Source of the DNA: Bacteroides sp.
Lineage (GTDB): Bacteria > Bacteroidota > Bacteroidia > Bacteroidales > P3
Length of the DNA stretch: 64,000 bases
Assembly (NCBI GenBank): GCA_023662825.1
Contig: JAMPIH010000007.1
Coordinates: 62,001 to 126,000 of the forward strand
Direction of reading: 5' to 3'
The notes below the pieces were generated by a model, which saw nothing but the letters and a program-made list of their open reading frames with translations, did not search any database and was not told the origin of the DNA. Below, piece after piece: positions 16,150 to 25,190 of this stretch; positions within the stretch are counted from its first letter, which is position 1; the number at the start of each line of letters is the position of its first letter. The translations under genes were made by a program, and so were the position numbers.

Positions 16150-16181
16150 ACGGAGCGGATTGTTCTGCCATTCCGCTCCGT
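16150..16181 (+). terminator. Hairpin inside the exported-protein cluster
   Basis: ACGGAGCGGA and TCCGCTCCGT form a perfect 10-bp stem with a 12-nt loop in the 84-nt gap between the fourth and fifth genes. No T run follows. It could be a processing or partial termination point that lowers expression of the last two genes. Confidence 0.5.
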
Positions 16182-16218
16182 TCACCTTAATCTAAAAAAC
16201 GAAACATCAAATATCGGA

Positions 16219-16884
16219 ATGAGAAATATCTTTTATCGAAAAGCGGTTGCCGTATGCGCGCTCGCTTTTCTCCTTTCTGGCATAAGGACACAGGCGCAGG
16301 TGTCGTGCATAACCCTTGAGAAACAGATCCCGATTCATTTCTGGGGGCAGAAGATTGAACCCTGGTGGTTGTCGGACGTGGTGAAAAACGGCGTGGAGAA
16401 TTTTGTAAGGGAACATCTGATCGTGGATGATCCGCAGGCCGTTAAGGATTCCTCGTTCGCCGTGGTTTTCGCTTCCGAAAAACGCCATGCGGACGCCTTG
16501 AAGGTCCAGTCTGGCAAGCTGAAGATGCAGGGCAAGAACCTTAAGTCGGGCGATGCGGTATATCTGCCGTCTCTGTTCGGGCTTCACCTGCTTAAACGCG
16601 GAAATCAATTCGGATTGCTCACCACCGGCGGAAACATCGTGGTGATGCCGGTTTACGACCAGATAGCCTTCCTCTATGCCAATCATTCGGAATGGGGTTC
16701 GGTGCTGTTGCCGATGATGATCGTCTATAAGGGCGGCAAATACGCGCTGATGGATCCGAGCGGTTTTCCGGTGACCCGTTTCTGCGATACGGAAGAAGAA
16801 CTTTCTTCGGCCTACATCGTGGGCAAGGCCAACGAATTCAAGATAACCGACACCATTCAACCCGAAGAGATCTGGGGTTTCTAA
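16219..16884 (+). CDS. Exported protein with WG-like repeats
   Basis: This 221-residue protein has a signal peptide ending T-Q-A-Q. Two segments, G-N-Q-F-G-L-L-T-T-G-G-N-I-V-V and G-G-K-Y-A-L-M-D-P-S-G-F-P-V, follow the G-K-W-G-L-I-D-x-x-G-x-x-V pattern of WG repeats, which form beta-sheet surfaces in bacterial envelope proteins. The N-terminal half has no recognised family. It is the fifth gene of the exported cluster and is separated from the fourth by a hairpin. Confidence 0.65.
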   Translation: MRNIFYRKAVAVCALAFLLSGIRTQAQVSCITLEKQIPIHFWGQKIEPWWLSDVVKNGVENFVREHLIVDDPQAVKDSSFAVVFASEKRHADALKVQSGKLKMQGKNLKSGDAVYLPSLFGLHLLKRGNQFGLLTTGGNIVVMPVYDQIAFLYANHSEWGSVLLPMMIVYKGGKYALMDPSGFPVTRFCDTEEELSSAYIVGKANEFKITDTIQPEEIWGF

Positions 16885-16914
16885 TCCGTTTCCGTACTTC
16901 TTAATTTTGAAAAG

Positions 16915-18183
16915 ATGAAAAGAAAAATATCCCGTATCGCTGTCTGGGCCATGCTGTCCTGGACTTCCTTGTCCTTTGGCTTCGCACAGGGCCGCCTGCA
17001 ACAGGACGGAGAGACGCAATACAAGCGCAGTTCGCTCTATTCGCTCCTGTTGGCTCATCCGGACGCCAAGTATTCCAAGCAGATAGACTATGTTTACCTT
17101 TCGTTGCCGCCGGCCGACAAATACGAAGACCACAACATGAACGTACGCCGTATCTCGGCCCCGGGGACCAAACAGGTCGCTCCGGACGCGATCACGCGTT
17201 TCTGTGAAGTGAATCATGTGGCCCGACGTTTGGTGGCCAAGTGGTTCGACCGCGACGCGGACGGCAATTTCGACCTGAACCTGATAGCCCGGCGCGGCAA
17301 TTACAACGCCTCCGAAATGGACGTGCAGCAGGCCAGGATGAGCAAGCGGGGGCTGTCGCTGCTTTCGGATGCGGGCGAACAGTTGATCGGCAACACTTTC
17401 GTGATTGTAAACGATATCGTATATGTGGATAAGGAAAAACAAGCCAAGACCGCCAGCCTTATCCTGAGCATCATCGGGGCGGCCGCCAACGCCGCCAGTG
17501 CCGCGTCCGGCTCCAGCGAAGGGGCCGCCGTAGGCGACGGTCTGGCATCCCTCGCCTTTTTAGGCGCCGTGATCGCCGACAACCTAGGCGGATTCACCGT
17601 AAAGGTGCGCACCCACCTGCTCCAGTTAGACTGGAACGATTCGATAGCCGACACATTCTATTCGGATTACTGGGTGGACAAGAACACGCCCGAAGAAGAA
17701 CGTGCGGCCCGCCGCCGGATGTTCGACCAAAGCCCGCTGTTCGGGTTGCGCTATATCGGGTATTACGATGTAAAGAGCGAGAAAACGGTGCTCAAGGGTG
17801 TGAACACGCCCGAAGACGTGATCACCAAGGTCTGCGCCCGCGGCCTGGACAAAGCCATCGTGGGCCTGCAGCAGAAGTACGAGGCTTTTAAGGTGAAGAC
17901 ACCCGTCATGGAGGTGAGAGACGGCAAGGTCATCGCGAAAATCGGCATGAAGGAAGGCTTGACGGCCGCCACCAAGTTCGAGGTTCTGCAGCAGGTGGAG
18001 AAAGATGGAAAAACAGTATATCGCCGCGTGGGAACCGTCGCCCCGGAGAAAAAACTGATCTGGGACAACCGCTTTATGGCGGCCGAGGAACAGGCGGCGG
18101 GTTCGGAACTGACGGCCACCACGTTCAAGACCCTTACCGGCGGCCCGTTCTATCCGGGCATGCTGATCCGTCAGTTGAAATAA
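16915..18183 (+). CDS. Exported protein with central Ala/Gly-rich segment and FlgT-C-like end
   Basis: This 422-residue protein has a signal peptide ending G-F-A-Q. Residues about 180-215 are small and hydrophobic (L-I-L-S-I-I-G-A-A-A-N-A-A-S-A-A-S-G) and then G-A-V-I-A-D-N-L-G-G, so they may enter a membrane or pack a coiled assembly. The C-terminal 100 residues (M-E-V-R-D-G-K-V-I-A-K-I-G-M-K-E-G-L, F-E-V-L, V-G-T-V-A-P) follow the pattern of FlgT-C and related SH3-like caps. It closes the six-gene cluster, and the next gene is cytoplasmic. No catalytic residues are visible. Confidence 0.65.
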   Translation: MKRKISRIAVWAMLSWTSLSFGFAQGRLQQDGETQYKRSSLYSLLLAHPDAKYSKQIDYVYLSLPPADKYEDHNMNVRRISAPGTKQVAPDAITRFCEVNHVARRLVAKWFDRDADGNFDLNLIARRGNYNASEMDVQQARMSKRGLSLLSDAGEQLIGNTFVIVNDIVYVDKEKQAKTASLILSIIGAAANAASAASGSSEGAAVGDGLASLAFLGAVIADNLGGFTVKVRTHLLQLDWNDSIADTFYSDYWVDKNTPEEERAARRRMFDQSPLFGLRYIGYYDVKSEKTVLKGVNTPEDVITKVCARGLDKAIVGLQQKYEAFKVKTPVMEVRDGKVIAKIGMKEGLTAATKFEVLQQVEKDGKTVYRRVGTVAPEKKLIWDNRFMAAEEQAAGSELTATTFKTLTGGPFYPGMLIRQLK

Positions 18184-18215
18184 CATCGAAGAACAGTCCG
18201 AAAAACAAACGAAAA

Positions 18216-18824
18216 ATGGAAAGACGGCTGATTTTGACCATAGGTCGTGAAATGGGTTCCGGAGGCCGTGACCTGGCGCAGTATCTGGCGCGGACCCTCG
18301 ACTTGAAATTCTACGACAAGGAGTTGATACACGAGGCCTCCAAAGACAGCGGCATCTGCAAGGACTGCTTCGAGAAAGCGGACGAGAAACCGCAGAAGGT
18401 GTGGTATTCGCGCTTTCCGTTTTTCGGGGATCCGGGCTTCAACGGCCTGAACAACGACAACCTGTTCGAAATCCAGTATCACACCGTGCAACGTCTGGCA
18501 AAAGAACACAACTGCGTGTTCGTGGGGCGCTGCACCGACTACATCCTGCGCGAAGATCCGGCCTGCCTCAATATCTTCGTTCACGCGCCCAAGGATTTCC
18601 GGGTGCGGAGGATTTGCCGGTCGATGGAGGTAAACGAGGAAGAAGCGGTTCAAATTATCGAGAAAACCGACAAGATACGCTCGTCCTACTACAATTTCTA
18701 CACCAACAAGGAATGGGGCAAGGCCTCCTCCTATCACCTGAGCATCGACACCTCGCTCTCAGGTGTGGAAAAAACGGCGGAATTCGTGGCCGAATGGGTA
18801 AAAATAGTAACTTCGCGCGCTTAA
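18216..18824 (+). CDS. Cytidylate kinase-like family protein
   Basis: This 202-residue protein has an N-terminal nucleotide-binding segment L-T-I-G-R-E-M-G-S-G-G-R-D-L-A, the variant P-loop of the cytidylate-kinase-like family. It is followed by F-Y-D-K-E-L-I-H-E-A-S and the strand C-V-F-V-G-R-C-T-D-Y-I-L. The Y-Y-N-F-Y-T-N-K-E-W-G segment with S-Y-H-L-S-I-D-T near the end is typical. It is distinct from the essential Cmk, and the physiological substrate is unknown. The end of the gene contains the serS promoter element. Confidence 0.85.
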   Translation: MERRLILTIGREMGSGGRDLAQYLARTLDLKFYDKELIHEASKDSGICKDCFEKADEKPQKVWYSRFPFFGDPGFNGLNNDNLFEIQYHTVQRLAKEHNCVFVGRCTDYILREDPACLNIFVHAPKDFRVRRICRSMEVNEEEAVQIIEKTDKIRSSYYNFYTNKEWGKASSYHLSIDTSLSGVEKTAEFVAEWVKIVTSRA

Positions 18825-18831
18825 AAGGAGG
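18808..18831 (+). promoter_or_regulatory. serS -7 element and strong Shine-Dalgarno site
   Basis: TAACTTCG (18808-18815) lies inside the 3' end of the preceding gene. AAGGAGG (18825-18831), 6 nt before ATG 18838, is a canonical ribosome site, which is unusual for a Bacteroidetes gene. Confidence 0.55.
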
Positions 18832-18837
18832 TTTATC

Positions 18838-20112
18838 ATGTTACAGTTGCAAGTTATCCGTCAGAACCCGCAGGAAGTGATCGCGGCGCTCGCCAAGAAA
18901 CACTACGCGCCCGCCAGGGAGCAGATTGAAAGGCTGCTGGAACTGGATTCGGCCCGCCGTTCCGCCCAACAGGAACTGGAAGCCGTTCTGCAGGAAATCA
19001 ACAAGGGTTCCAAGGAAATCGGCAGGCTTTTCGCGCAGGGCATGAAAGCCGAGGCCGACGCCCTGAAGGAAAAGACGGCCCAGTATAAGGAAACCAACAA
19101 GGAACTTACGGCCAAGGTGTCCGACTACGACAAGGAAATACAGACCATCCTCTACAGCATTCCCAACACGCCCCACGCCAGCGTGCCCGAAGGCCGCACG
19201 GCCGAAGACAACGTGGTGGAACGCCAGGTGGGCGAGATCGACCATCTGCCCCAGGACGCGCTTCCCCACTGGGAACTGGCCTCCAAGTACGACATCATCG
19301 ACTTCGAGCTCGGCAACAAGATTACCGGCGCGGGATTCCCCGTGTACAAGGGCAAGGGCGCCCGTCTGCAACGCGCGTTGATAAACTTCTTCCTCGACCG
19401 CGCCACCACCGCTGGCTATCTGGAAATCGAACCGCCCCTGATGATCAACGAGGCCTCCGGCTACGGCACCGGCCAGCTTCCCGACAAAGACGCCCAGATG
19501 TACCACGTGGGCCTGGACAACTACTACATGATTCCCACCGCCGAAGTGCCCGTCACCAACCTCTACCGCGACTGCCTGCTTCAGGAAAAGGACCTTCCCG
19601 TAAAGAACTGCGCCTATTCGGCCTGCTTCAGGCGCGAGGCCGGCTCCTACGGCAAGGATGTGCGCGGGCTGAACCGCCTGCACCAATTCGACAAGGTGGA
19701 GATCGTGCGCATCGAGAAGCCCGAAAACTCCTACGCCGCCTTGGAAGACATGTGCAGGCACGTGGGCGGGTTGCTGGAAGAACTGGAGCTTACCTACCGC
19801 GTGTTGCGGCTCTGCGGGGGCGACATCAGCTTTACCTCCGCCCTCACCTTCGACTTCGAAGTATTCAGCGCCGCCCAGAAACGCTGGCTGGAAGTGAGCT
19901 CTGTATCGAATTTCGAGACCTATCAGGCCAACCGCCTGCACCTGCGCTACAAAAACGCCGAAGGCAAGACCGTATTGCTGCACACGCTCAACGGAAGCGC
20001 CATCGCCCTGCCCCGCGTGGTGGCCGCCCTGCTGGAAAACCACCAGACGGAACAAGGCATCCGCATTCCCAAGGCCTTGCAGCCCTACACCGGTTTCGAC
20101 ATCCTCAACTAA
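18838..20112 (+). CDS. serS: Seryl-tRNA synthetase
   Basis: This 424-residue class II synthetase charges tRNA-Ser and tRNA-Sec. The N-terminal helical hairpin (about residues 1-105, an antiparallel coiled coil with Q-Q-E-L-E-A-V-L-Q) binds the tRNA long arm. Motif 2 is seen in C-F-R-R-E-A-G-S-Y-G-K-D-V-R-G and motif 3 in N-G-S-A-I-A-L-P-R. The T-A-E-V-P and F-D-K-V-E segments are in place, and the length is standard. The start is fixed by the Shine-Dalgarno site. The next gene begins 2 nt after the stop. Confidence 0.96.
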   Translation: MLQLQVIRQNPQEVIAALAKKHYAPAREQIERLLELDSARRSAQQELEAVLQEINKGSKEIGRLFAQGMKAEADALKEKTAQYKETNKELTAKVSDYDKEIQTILYSIPNTPHASVPEGRTAEDNVVERQVGEIDHLPQDALPHWELASKYDIIDFELGNKITGAGFPVYKGKGARLQRALINFFLDRATTAGYLEIEPPLMINEASGYGTGQLPDKDAQMYHVGLDNYYMIPTAEVPVTNLYRDCLLQEKDLPVKNCAYSACFRREAGSYGKDVRGLNRLHQFDKVEIVRIEKPENSYAALEDMCRHVGGLLEELELTYRVLRLCGGDISFTSALTFDFEVFSAAQKRWLEVSSVSNFETYQANRLHLRYKNAEGKTVLLHTLNGSAIALPRVVAALLENHQTEQGIRIPKALQPYTGFDILN

Positions 20113-20114
20113 GC

Positions 20115-22004
20115 ATGCGATTCATGAAGTGGCTTGCCCTCTGCCTGCTCGGGTGCGTTCTGGCGGGATTTTCCCCCGTTTGCGCGCAGGAAAAAGGCAG
20201 CCTGCAGAACCGCCTGCAACTGGCCGGCCGCTTTATGGAAAACGGCGAGCGCGACAAGGCGCTCTCCCTCTATGAGGAACTCTACAGGGAAAATCCGCAG
20301 ACCTTCGTTTACCGCGAATACGTAAAGTGCCTGCAGGAACTGGATCAATACGCACAGGCCGAGAAGGTTATCCGCAAGCAGATGCGTTCGGCGCCCCATC
20401 CCGCCGTGCTACGTGTGGATCTGGCCGCCAACTACATCAAGGCCGGACAGAACAGAAAAGCCGAGGCGGTCTTTAACGAGATTTTGCAGAAAAACGAGTT
20501 TATCGACGGGGGTGTCTCGCCCAAGGAACTCACCCAGGCCATCGTGCAGCAGACCGGACGCCACGACGTGGCGGTGGCCGTGTATCAGAGGGCGCGCCTT
20601 GTCGAATGCGGTTCGCCCGACAACACGCCCTGTTACGCGCTCTATGCCGAGTCGTTGGCCGAACTCTACCGCCAGAGCGGGCAAATCGAGCCGATGCTGG
20701 ACGAATACCTGCTGCTGATGTCGCAGGATCCGTCGGAATCGGCCAAGGTGTATGCCCGCCTGCAGGGACTCTTGGCGGGCGAGGACGGGAGCCACCGGAA
20801 GCGGGCCGAAACGATAAAGCGCGCCTTGGTGCGCAAGATTCAGCAGGATGCCGACAATCCCCTTACCCAAGACCTGTTGATATGGGTGCTTTTGCAGGAA
20901 AATGATTTTGAAACCGCGCTCCTGCAGTCCCGCGCGTACAGCCGCCGCTTTACCGACGGGGGCGCCAAATGGCTCGAAAGCATCCGCACGGTGGCCAAAA
21001 ACGAGTTGTTCGACGAAGCCGCCGCCCAATACGAGGCCTTTTTGCAGGCCGCAAGCGACCCAAACCTGCGTATCTCGCCGCAGAACACACGCAACGCGCG
21101 CATCGAGCTGCTGAACCTCTACTTCGCCCAACTGGAGGCGCAGGGCGGCAAAGACCTCGATAAGGCGCGCGAATTAAAGCGATCCTACCGGAAGCTTCTC
21201 GGCGAACTGGGACGCGACCCCGAAACCTTCGGCATGTACCGCAACTTGGCCAAGATCCACGCCTATTACCTGCAGGAGAAAGACAGCGCGCAAAAATGGA
21301 TAGAAACGGCACTGAACACGGGGCGTTTTTCTTCGCAGCAAAAGGCGCAACTCAAAATCGACCTTGCCGATATTTTACTGTATTACAATAAAGTGTGGGA
21401 TGCCACACTGCTTTACGGCCAGGTGGAGAAAGATTTCAAGCAGGACCCGATCGGCTTTTACGCCAAGCTGCAGAACGCACGGCTGTCGTACTACATCGGC
21501 GAGTTCGAATGGGCCAAGAGCCAGCTGGACGTGCTGCGCGCGGCCACGGCCAAGCTGATCGCCAACGATGCCATGGAGCTCTCGCTGCTGATACGCGAGA
21601 ACATGAACCCCGACAGTTCCTACGAAGGCCTGGCCCTGGTGGCCAGATCGGATTTCCTGGTGTTCCGCCACCTGTATGAGCCCGCGCTGGAACTCTTGGA
21701 CGAGGTGCTGCGGATGCCCATGGAGGGCGCGCTCTTCGACGAGGTGTATTACCGCAAGGCGCATATTTTCCTGGCCATGGACTCGACCGACCGCGCGCTG
21801 GAATACCTGCAAAAGGTATATGACTACCCCGACGACGACCTGCTGGCCGACGACGCGCTCTTCGAAGCCGCCGGAATCCACCAAGGGCAAGGGAACGCGG
21901 CGCAGGCCATGGAACTCTACCGACGGCTGTTCCTCGACTTCAAGTCCTCCTCGCTGGCCCCCTTGGCGCGGCAGCGCTACCGCGAACTGCGCGGCGACCG
22001 ATAG
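20115..22004 (+). CDS. Periplasmic tetratricopeptide-repeat protein
   Basis: This 629-residue protein begins with a signal peptide ending V-C-A-Q. Nearly all the rest is helical TPR-type repeats, with clear units such as F-M-E-N-G-E-R-D-K-A-L-S-L-Y-E-E-L-Y, Y-Q-K-V-type hairpins and a final Q-G-N-A-A-Q-A-M-E-L-Y-R-R-L-F. Such proteins are envelope scaffolds; the partner is not evident. A longer frame running through the end of serS was rejected because the signal peptide begins at ATG 20115, 2 nt after the serS stop. It is probably cotranscribed with serS and rsmA. Confidence 0.85.
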   Translation: MRFMKWLALCLLGCVLAGFSPVCAQEKGSLQNRLQLAGRFMENGERDKALSLYEELYRENPQTFVYREYVKCLQELDQYAQAEKVIRKQMRSAPHPAVLRVDLAANYIKAGQNRKAEAVFNEILQKNEFIDGGVSPKELTQAIVQQTGRHDVAVAVYQRARLVECGSPDNTPCYALYAESLAELYRQSGQIEPMLDEYLLLMSQDPSESAKVYARLQGLLAGEDGSHRKRAETIKRALVRKIQQDADNPLTQDLLIWVLLQENDFETALLQSRAYSRRFTDGGAKWLESIRTVAKNELFDEAAAQYEAFLQAASDPNLRISPQNTRNARIELLNLYFAQLEAQGGKDLDKARELKRSYRKLLGELGRDPETFGMYRNLAKIHAYYLQEKDSAQKWIETALNTGRFSSQQKAQLKIDLADILLYYNKVWDATLLYGQVEKDFKQDPIGFYAKLQNARLSYYIGEFEWAKSQLDVLRAATAKLIANDAMELSLLIRENMNPDSSYEGLALVARSDFLVFRHLYEPALELLDEVLRMPMEGALFDEVYYRKAHIFLAMDSTDRALEYLQKVYDYPDDDLLADDALFEAAGIHQGQGNAAQAMELYRRLFLDFKSSSLAPLARQRYRELRGDR

Positions 22005-22040
22005 CCCGTCCCGCAAGCGGCTTCAAAACAAAAACGAACG

Positions 22041-22973
22041 ATGAAAAAGAACAATACCCACCGGACCCGGTTCACCGAAGTGCGCGCCAAGAAAAACCTG
22101 GGCCAGCACTTCCTCAACAACACCGACATGGCGCGCGTGATCGCCCGCTGCGTGCACGCGGACTATACCCCGGCCTTGATGCCCGACGGCAGTCTGAACG
22201 GCCTGGAGGCCGGCGCACTGAGCCGCGACGCCTCCGAGTTTTCTTCCGGCACCCCGGCACCGCTCAACGTGCTCGAGATAGGCCCCGGCATGGGCGTGCT
22301 GAGCCAATGCCTTTGGGAAGACCCCTCCCTGAACGTTTCGCTGGTGGAACTGGACGCCGAATCGGTGGTGTATCTGGCGCGGCATTTTCCGCAACAGACC
22401 GACAACGACCGCCTGATTCCCGCCGATTTCCTCAAGATGGACTTGGCTAAACTCTTTACGGACAAAACCACAGGGAAGCCGCAGGAATTCGTGGTTACCG
22501 GCAATTTTCCCTACAACATCTCCAGCCAGATCCTGTTCCGCGTGCTGGAGAACAAGGAGCGGATCCCGCTGGTGTCGGGCATGTTCCAGAAAGAGGTGGG
22601 CGAACGGGTCTGCGCTCAGCCCGGCAGCAAGGCCTACGGCATCCTGAGCGTGCTGTTGCAGGCCTTCTACAACACCGAGTATCTCTTTACGGTGGAACCT
22701 TTCGAGTTTACGCCGCCCCCGCAGGTACGCTCCTGCGTGATACGGCTCACCCGAAACGATACCGAACGTTTGGGCTGCGATGAGAAACGCTTTACCGGCA
22801 TCGTAAAGCGCGCGTTCAACCAAAGGCGTAAAACCCTGCGCAACGCCCTGCAGTCGTTTGCCGAAGAACAGAACCTGCCGCTTTCGGCGCTCCCGCAGCA
22901 ACTTTTGGGCAAACGCGCCGAGGAACTGAGCGTGCAGGATTATATCTCACTTACACAGTGTTTTGAAAAATAA
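22041..22973 (+). CDS. rsmA: 16S rRNA dimethyladenosine transferase RsmA (KsgA) with an insert
   Basis: This 310-residue methyltransferase has K-K-N-L-G-Q-H-F-L at the N-terminus, SAM motif I V-L-E-I-G-P-G-M-G and the catalytic N-F-P-Y-N-I-S-S-Q motif. The C-terminal domain carries R-R-K-T-L-R-N-A-L. It dimethylates A1518 and A1519 of 16S rRNA. Normal enzymes are about 260-275 residues with under 10 residues between the first helix and motif I. Here about 35 residues (40-75, including M-P-D-G-S-L-N-G-L-E-A-G) are inserted. The frame is open and codon use is native, so it is not a sequencing artefact. Confidence 0.94.
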   Translation: MKKNNTHRTRFTEVRAKKNLGQHFLNNTDMARVIARCVHADYTPALMPDGSLNGLEAGALSRDASEFSSGTPAPLNVLEIGPGMGVLSQCLWEDPSLNVSLVELDAESVVYLARHFPQQTDNDRLIPADFLKMDLAKLFTDKTTGKPQEFVVTGNFPYNISSQILFRVLENKERIPLVSGMFQKEVGERVCAQPGSKAYGILSVLLQAFYNTEYLFTVEPFEFTPPPQVRSCVIRLTRNDTERLGCDEKRFTGIVKRAFNQRRKTLRNALQSFAEEQNLPLSALPQQLLGKRAEELSVQDYISLTQCFEK

Positions 22974-22974
22974 T

Positions 22975-22982
22975 TATTTTTG
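22975..22982 (+). promoter_or_regulatory. -7 element upstream of the M6 protease gene
   Basis: TATTTTTG, a full TAnnTTTG match, begins 2 nt after the rsmA stop and ends 33 nt before ATG 23016. Confidence 0.45.
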
Positions 22983-23015
22983 TCTGTTTAATCACCATTC
23001 CAAAAAAACGGCGTT

Positions 23016-25184
23016 ATGAAAAGGGCTTTTGTTTTTATCCTGGCGTTTTTTACCACCCTCAGCATGTTGCTGGCGGTTCCGGCCATCAAGAAACCGATTA
23101 CCGTAGAACAGGCCGACGGCACCACCATCACCGTTTACCTTAAAGGCGACGAAAGCACCAAATGGTACGAGACCTTGGACGGCTACAGCCTTCTGAAGGT
23201 GGAAAAACAGTTTTACTATGCCGTGACGGACAAGGACGGGAACATGGTGGCCTCGAAAGTAAAGGCGCACGACATGGATCAGCGCACCCGTCAGGAAAGG
23301 AAACTGTTGAAGAAAACGCCCAAGTCGTTGCGGTATTCCCCGCAACAGCGGTCGAAGATGCGTGCCAGAGGGCCGGTGGCCTTTGCCAACGACCCGGCAC
23401 GCACCCTGGCCAACAGCCCGCTGGCCAAGGCGATGAAGAACCGAAAGGGCCTTACCGAGCCGGTGGTCCGCCGCGCGCCCATCATCCTGATAAACTTCGC
23501 CGACAGGAAGATGAGCACGCCCAAGGAAAGCTACGATAAACTGATAAACACCCGCAACTATACCGAAAACGGTTGCACGGGCTCCTTTCTCGATTATTTC
23601 TTGGACAACAGCCGCGGGCTTTTCCGATTCGAGGCCGATGTGATCGGGCCGATAACGCTTTCGAAGAACCGGGCGTATTACGGTGGAAACGACCCTTATT
23701 ACGATGAAGACGAACATCCGCAGGAAATGGCGGAAGAAGCCTGCCGCTTGGCGCTTGCCTCCGGGGTGGATTTCAGCAAATACGATTTCGACGGCGACGG
23801 CTATTTAGACGGGGTGCATATCATCTTTCCCGGCAAAGGCGAGGAGACTTCCGGAGACGATGATGCCATCTGGTCGCATATGTGGAACGTGGAAACCCCG
23901 GTGGATCTGAATGGAACGTACTTGGACGTGTACTCCTGTTCGGCGGAATTGTCGTACGACGGAGACTGGGACTGCATCGGCACGCCGGTGCACGAGTTGA
24001 GCCACGTTTTCGGATTGCCCGACCTGTACGATACCGATTACGAGGACAATGGAGGCGAATCCGTGCATCCGGACGAATTCGACGTAATGGCGGGCGGTTC
24101 CTACAACAACGACAGCCGGACACCGCCTTTGCACAACGCCTGGTCGCGCATCCAGATGGGCTGGCTAGATCCGGTGGAGCTTGCCGAAGCCTGCAAGGTG
24201 GAACTCTATCCGGCCGAAGAAGCCACCACGGCCTTCTACTACAACACCCCGGTGGAGGGCGAATACTTCGTGCTGGATTACCGGGGCGGGGAAAGCAAGT
24301 GGGATGAATACATTCCCGGACACGGCATGCTGATCTTCGCCGTAAACGAGAATGTAAAGCTGAACTACGACGGATACAATGTCTCGGCCTGGGAATACAA
24401 CTGCATCAACTGCAAGGCCTCCGACCGGGGTTTCTATATCAAACAGGCCAACGGCGGTGCGAATTCCAATGCCGGTATGGGCAGCGGAACTCCATTCCCC
24501 GGCAGTTCCAACAAGACTTCCTTTACCGATCAAACCGCACCGGCGGCCACTTCCCATTCGGGTCAGAAAACAAACAAACCCATTACCGAGATAACCGAAA
24601 TGGAAGGTGGCGGCGTTTCCTTTGTATTTATCGATAAAAGCATCACGATTCGCGATAATCTGGGCAATGTGCGCACCAGCGGCCCCATTACCGAGCGGGT
24701 GGCAGAACCCATATTTACACCCAATGGCGGCACAGTGGCGGCCGGCACTAAGGTAACGATTACATCGGCCACCTCCGGTGCCACCATTCTCTACACACAA
24801 GACGGGAGCGATCCCGCCATTTTTGGTACAGAATACACCACACCAATCTCCATCGATAAAGCCATGACTCTGAAGGCCGTGGCGATTAAAGAGATGATGG
24901 AAGATTCCAAGACGGTAAGCGCCACTTATACCATAAGTTCTGTGGCCAACGAAAGCGAAGAACAAGCCGGCATCAAGGTGTATCCCAACCCCAACGACGG
25001 CCATTTCTATATCGAGCTGCCCGAAACGGCCGAGGTCTCGGTGTTCTCCAACAACGGTGCTCTGCTTGGGAAACAAAGCCTGCGGGACGGCCTGCACGAA
25101 ATGCGGCTCGACAGGAGCGGCTCCTATATCCTGCGTATCCGCACCTCCCGGGCAAGCGTTTCCAAAAGGGTGATCGTTCGTTAA
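23016..25184 (+). CDS. Secreted M6-family metalloprotease with T9SS sorting domain
   Basis: This 722-residue protein has an N-terminal signal peptide and a propeptide-like region (residues about 25-150). The catalytic zinc site is H326-E-L-S-H330 followed by V-F-G-L-P-D-L-Y-D, as in M6/immune-inhibitor-A peptidases. A calcium-like loop Y-D-F-D-G-D-G-Y-L-D precedes it. A chitobiase-C-like domain (P-I-F-T-P-N-G-G-T-V ... I-L-Y-T-Q-D-G-S-D-P) lies near residues 560-640. The end (I-K-V-Y-P-N-P-N-D-G ... S-G-S-Y-I-L-R-I) is a type A T9SS sorting signal, so the enzyme is exported through the outer membrane. It probably degrades host or dietary protein. The glycosyltransferase gene follows after 6 nt. 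Confidence 0.9.
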   Translation: MKRAFVFILAFFTTLSMLLAVPAIKKPITVEQADGTTITVYLKGDESTKWYETLDGYSLLKVEKQFYYAVTDKDGNMVASKVKAHDMDQRTRQERKLLKKTPKSLRYSPQQRSKMRARGPVAFANDPARTLANSPLAKAMKNRKGLTEPVVRRAPIILINFADRKMSTPKESYDKLINTRNYTENGCTGSFLDYFLDNSRGLFRFEADVIGPITLSKNRAYYGGNDPYYDEDEHPQEMAEEACRLALASGVDFSKYDFDGDGYLDGVHIIFPGKGEETSGDDDAIWSHMWNVETPVDLNGTYLDVYSCSAELSYDGDWDCIGTPVHELSHVFGLPDLYDTDYEDNGGESVHPDEFDVMAGGSYNNDSRTPPLHNAWSRIQMGWLDPVELAEACKVELYPAEEATTAFYYNTPVEGEYFVLDYRGGESKWDEYIPGHGMLIFAVNENVKLNYDGYNVSAWEYNCINCKASDRGFYIKQANGGANSNAGMGSGTPFPGSSNKTSFTDQTAPAATSHSGQKTNKPITEITEMEGGGVSFVFIDKSITIRDNLGNVRTSGPITERVAEPIFTPNGGTVAAGTKVTITSATSGATILYTQDGSDPAIFGTEYTTPISIDKAMTLKAVAIKEMMEDSKTVSATYTISSVANESEEQAGIKVYPNPNDGHFYIELPETAEVSVFSNNGALLGKQSLRDGLHEMRLDRSGSYILRIRTSRASVSKRVIVR

Positions 25185-25190
25185 TACAAA

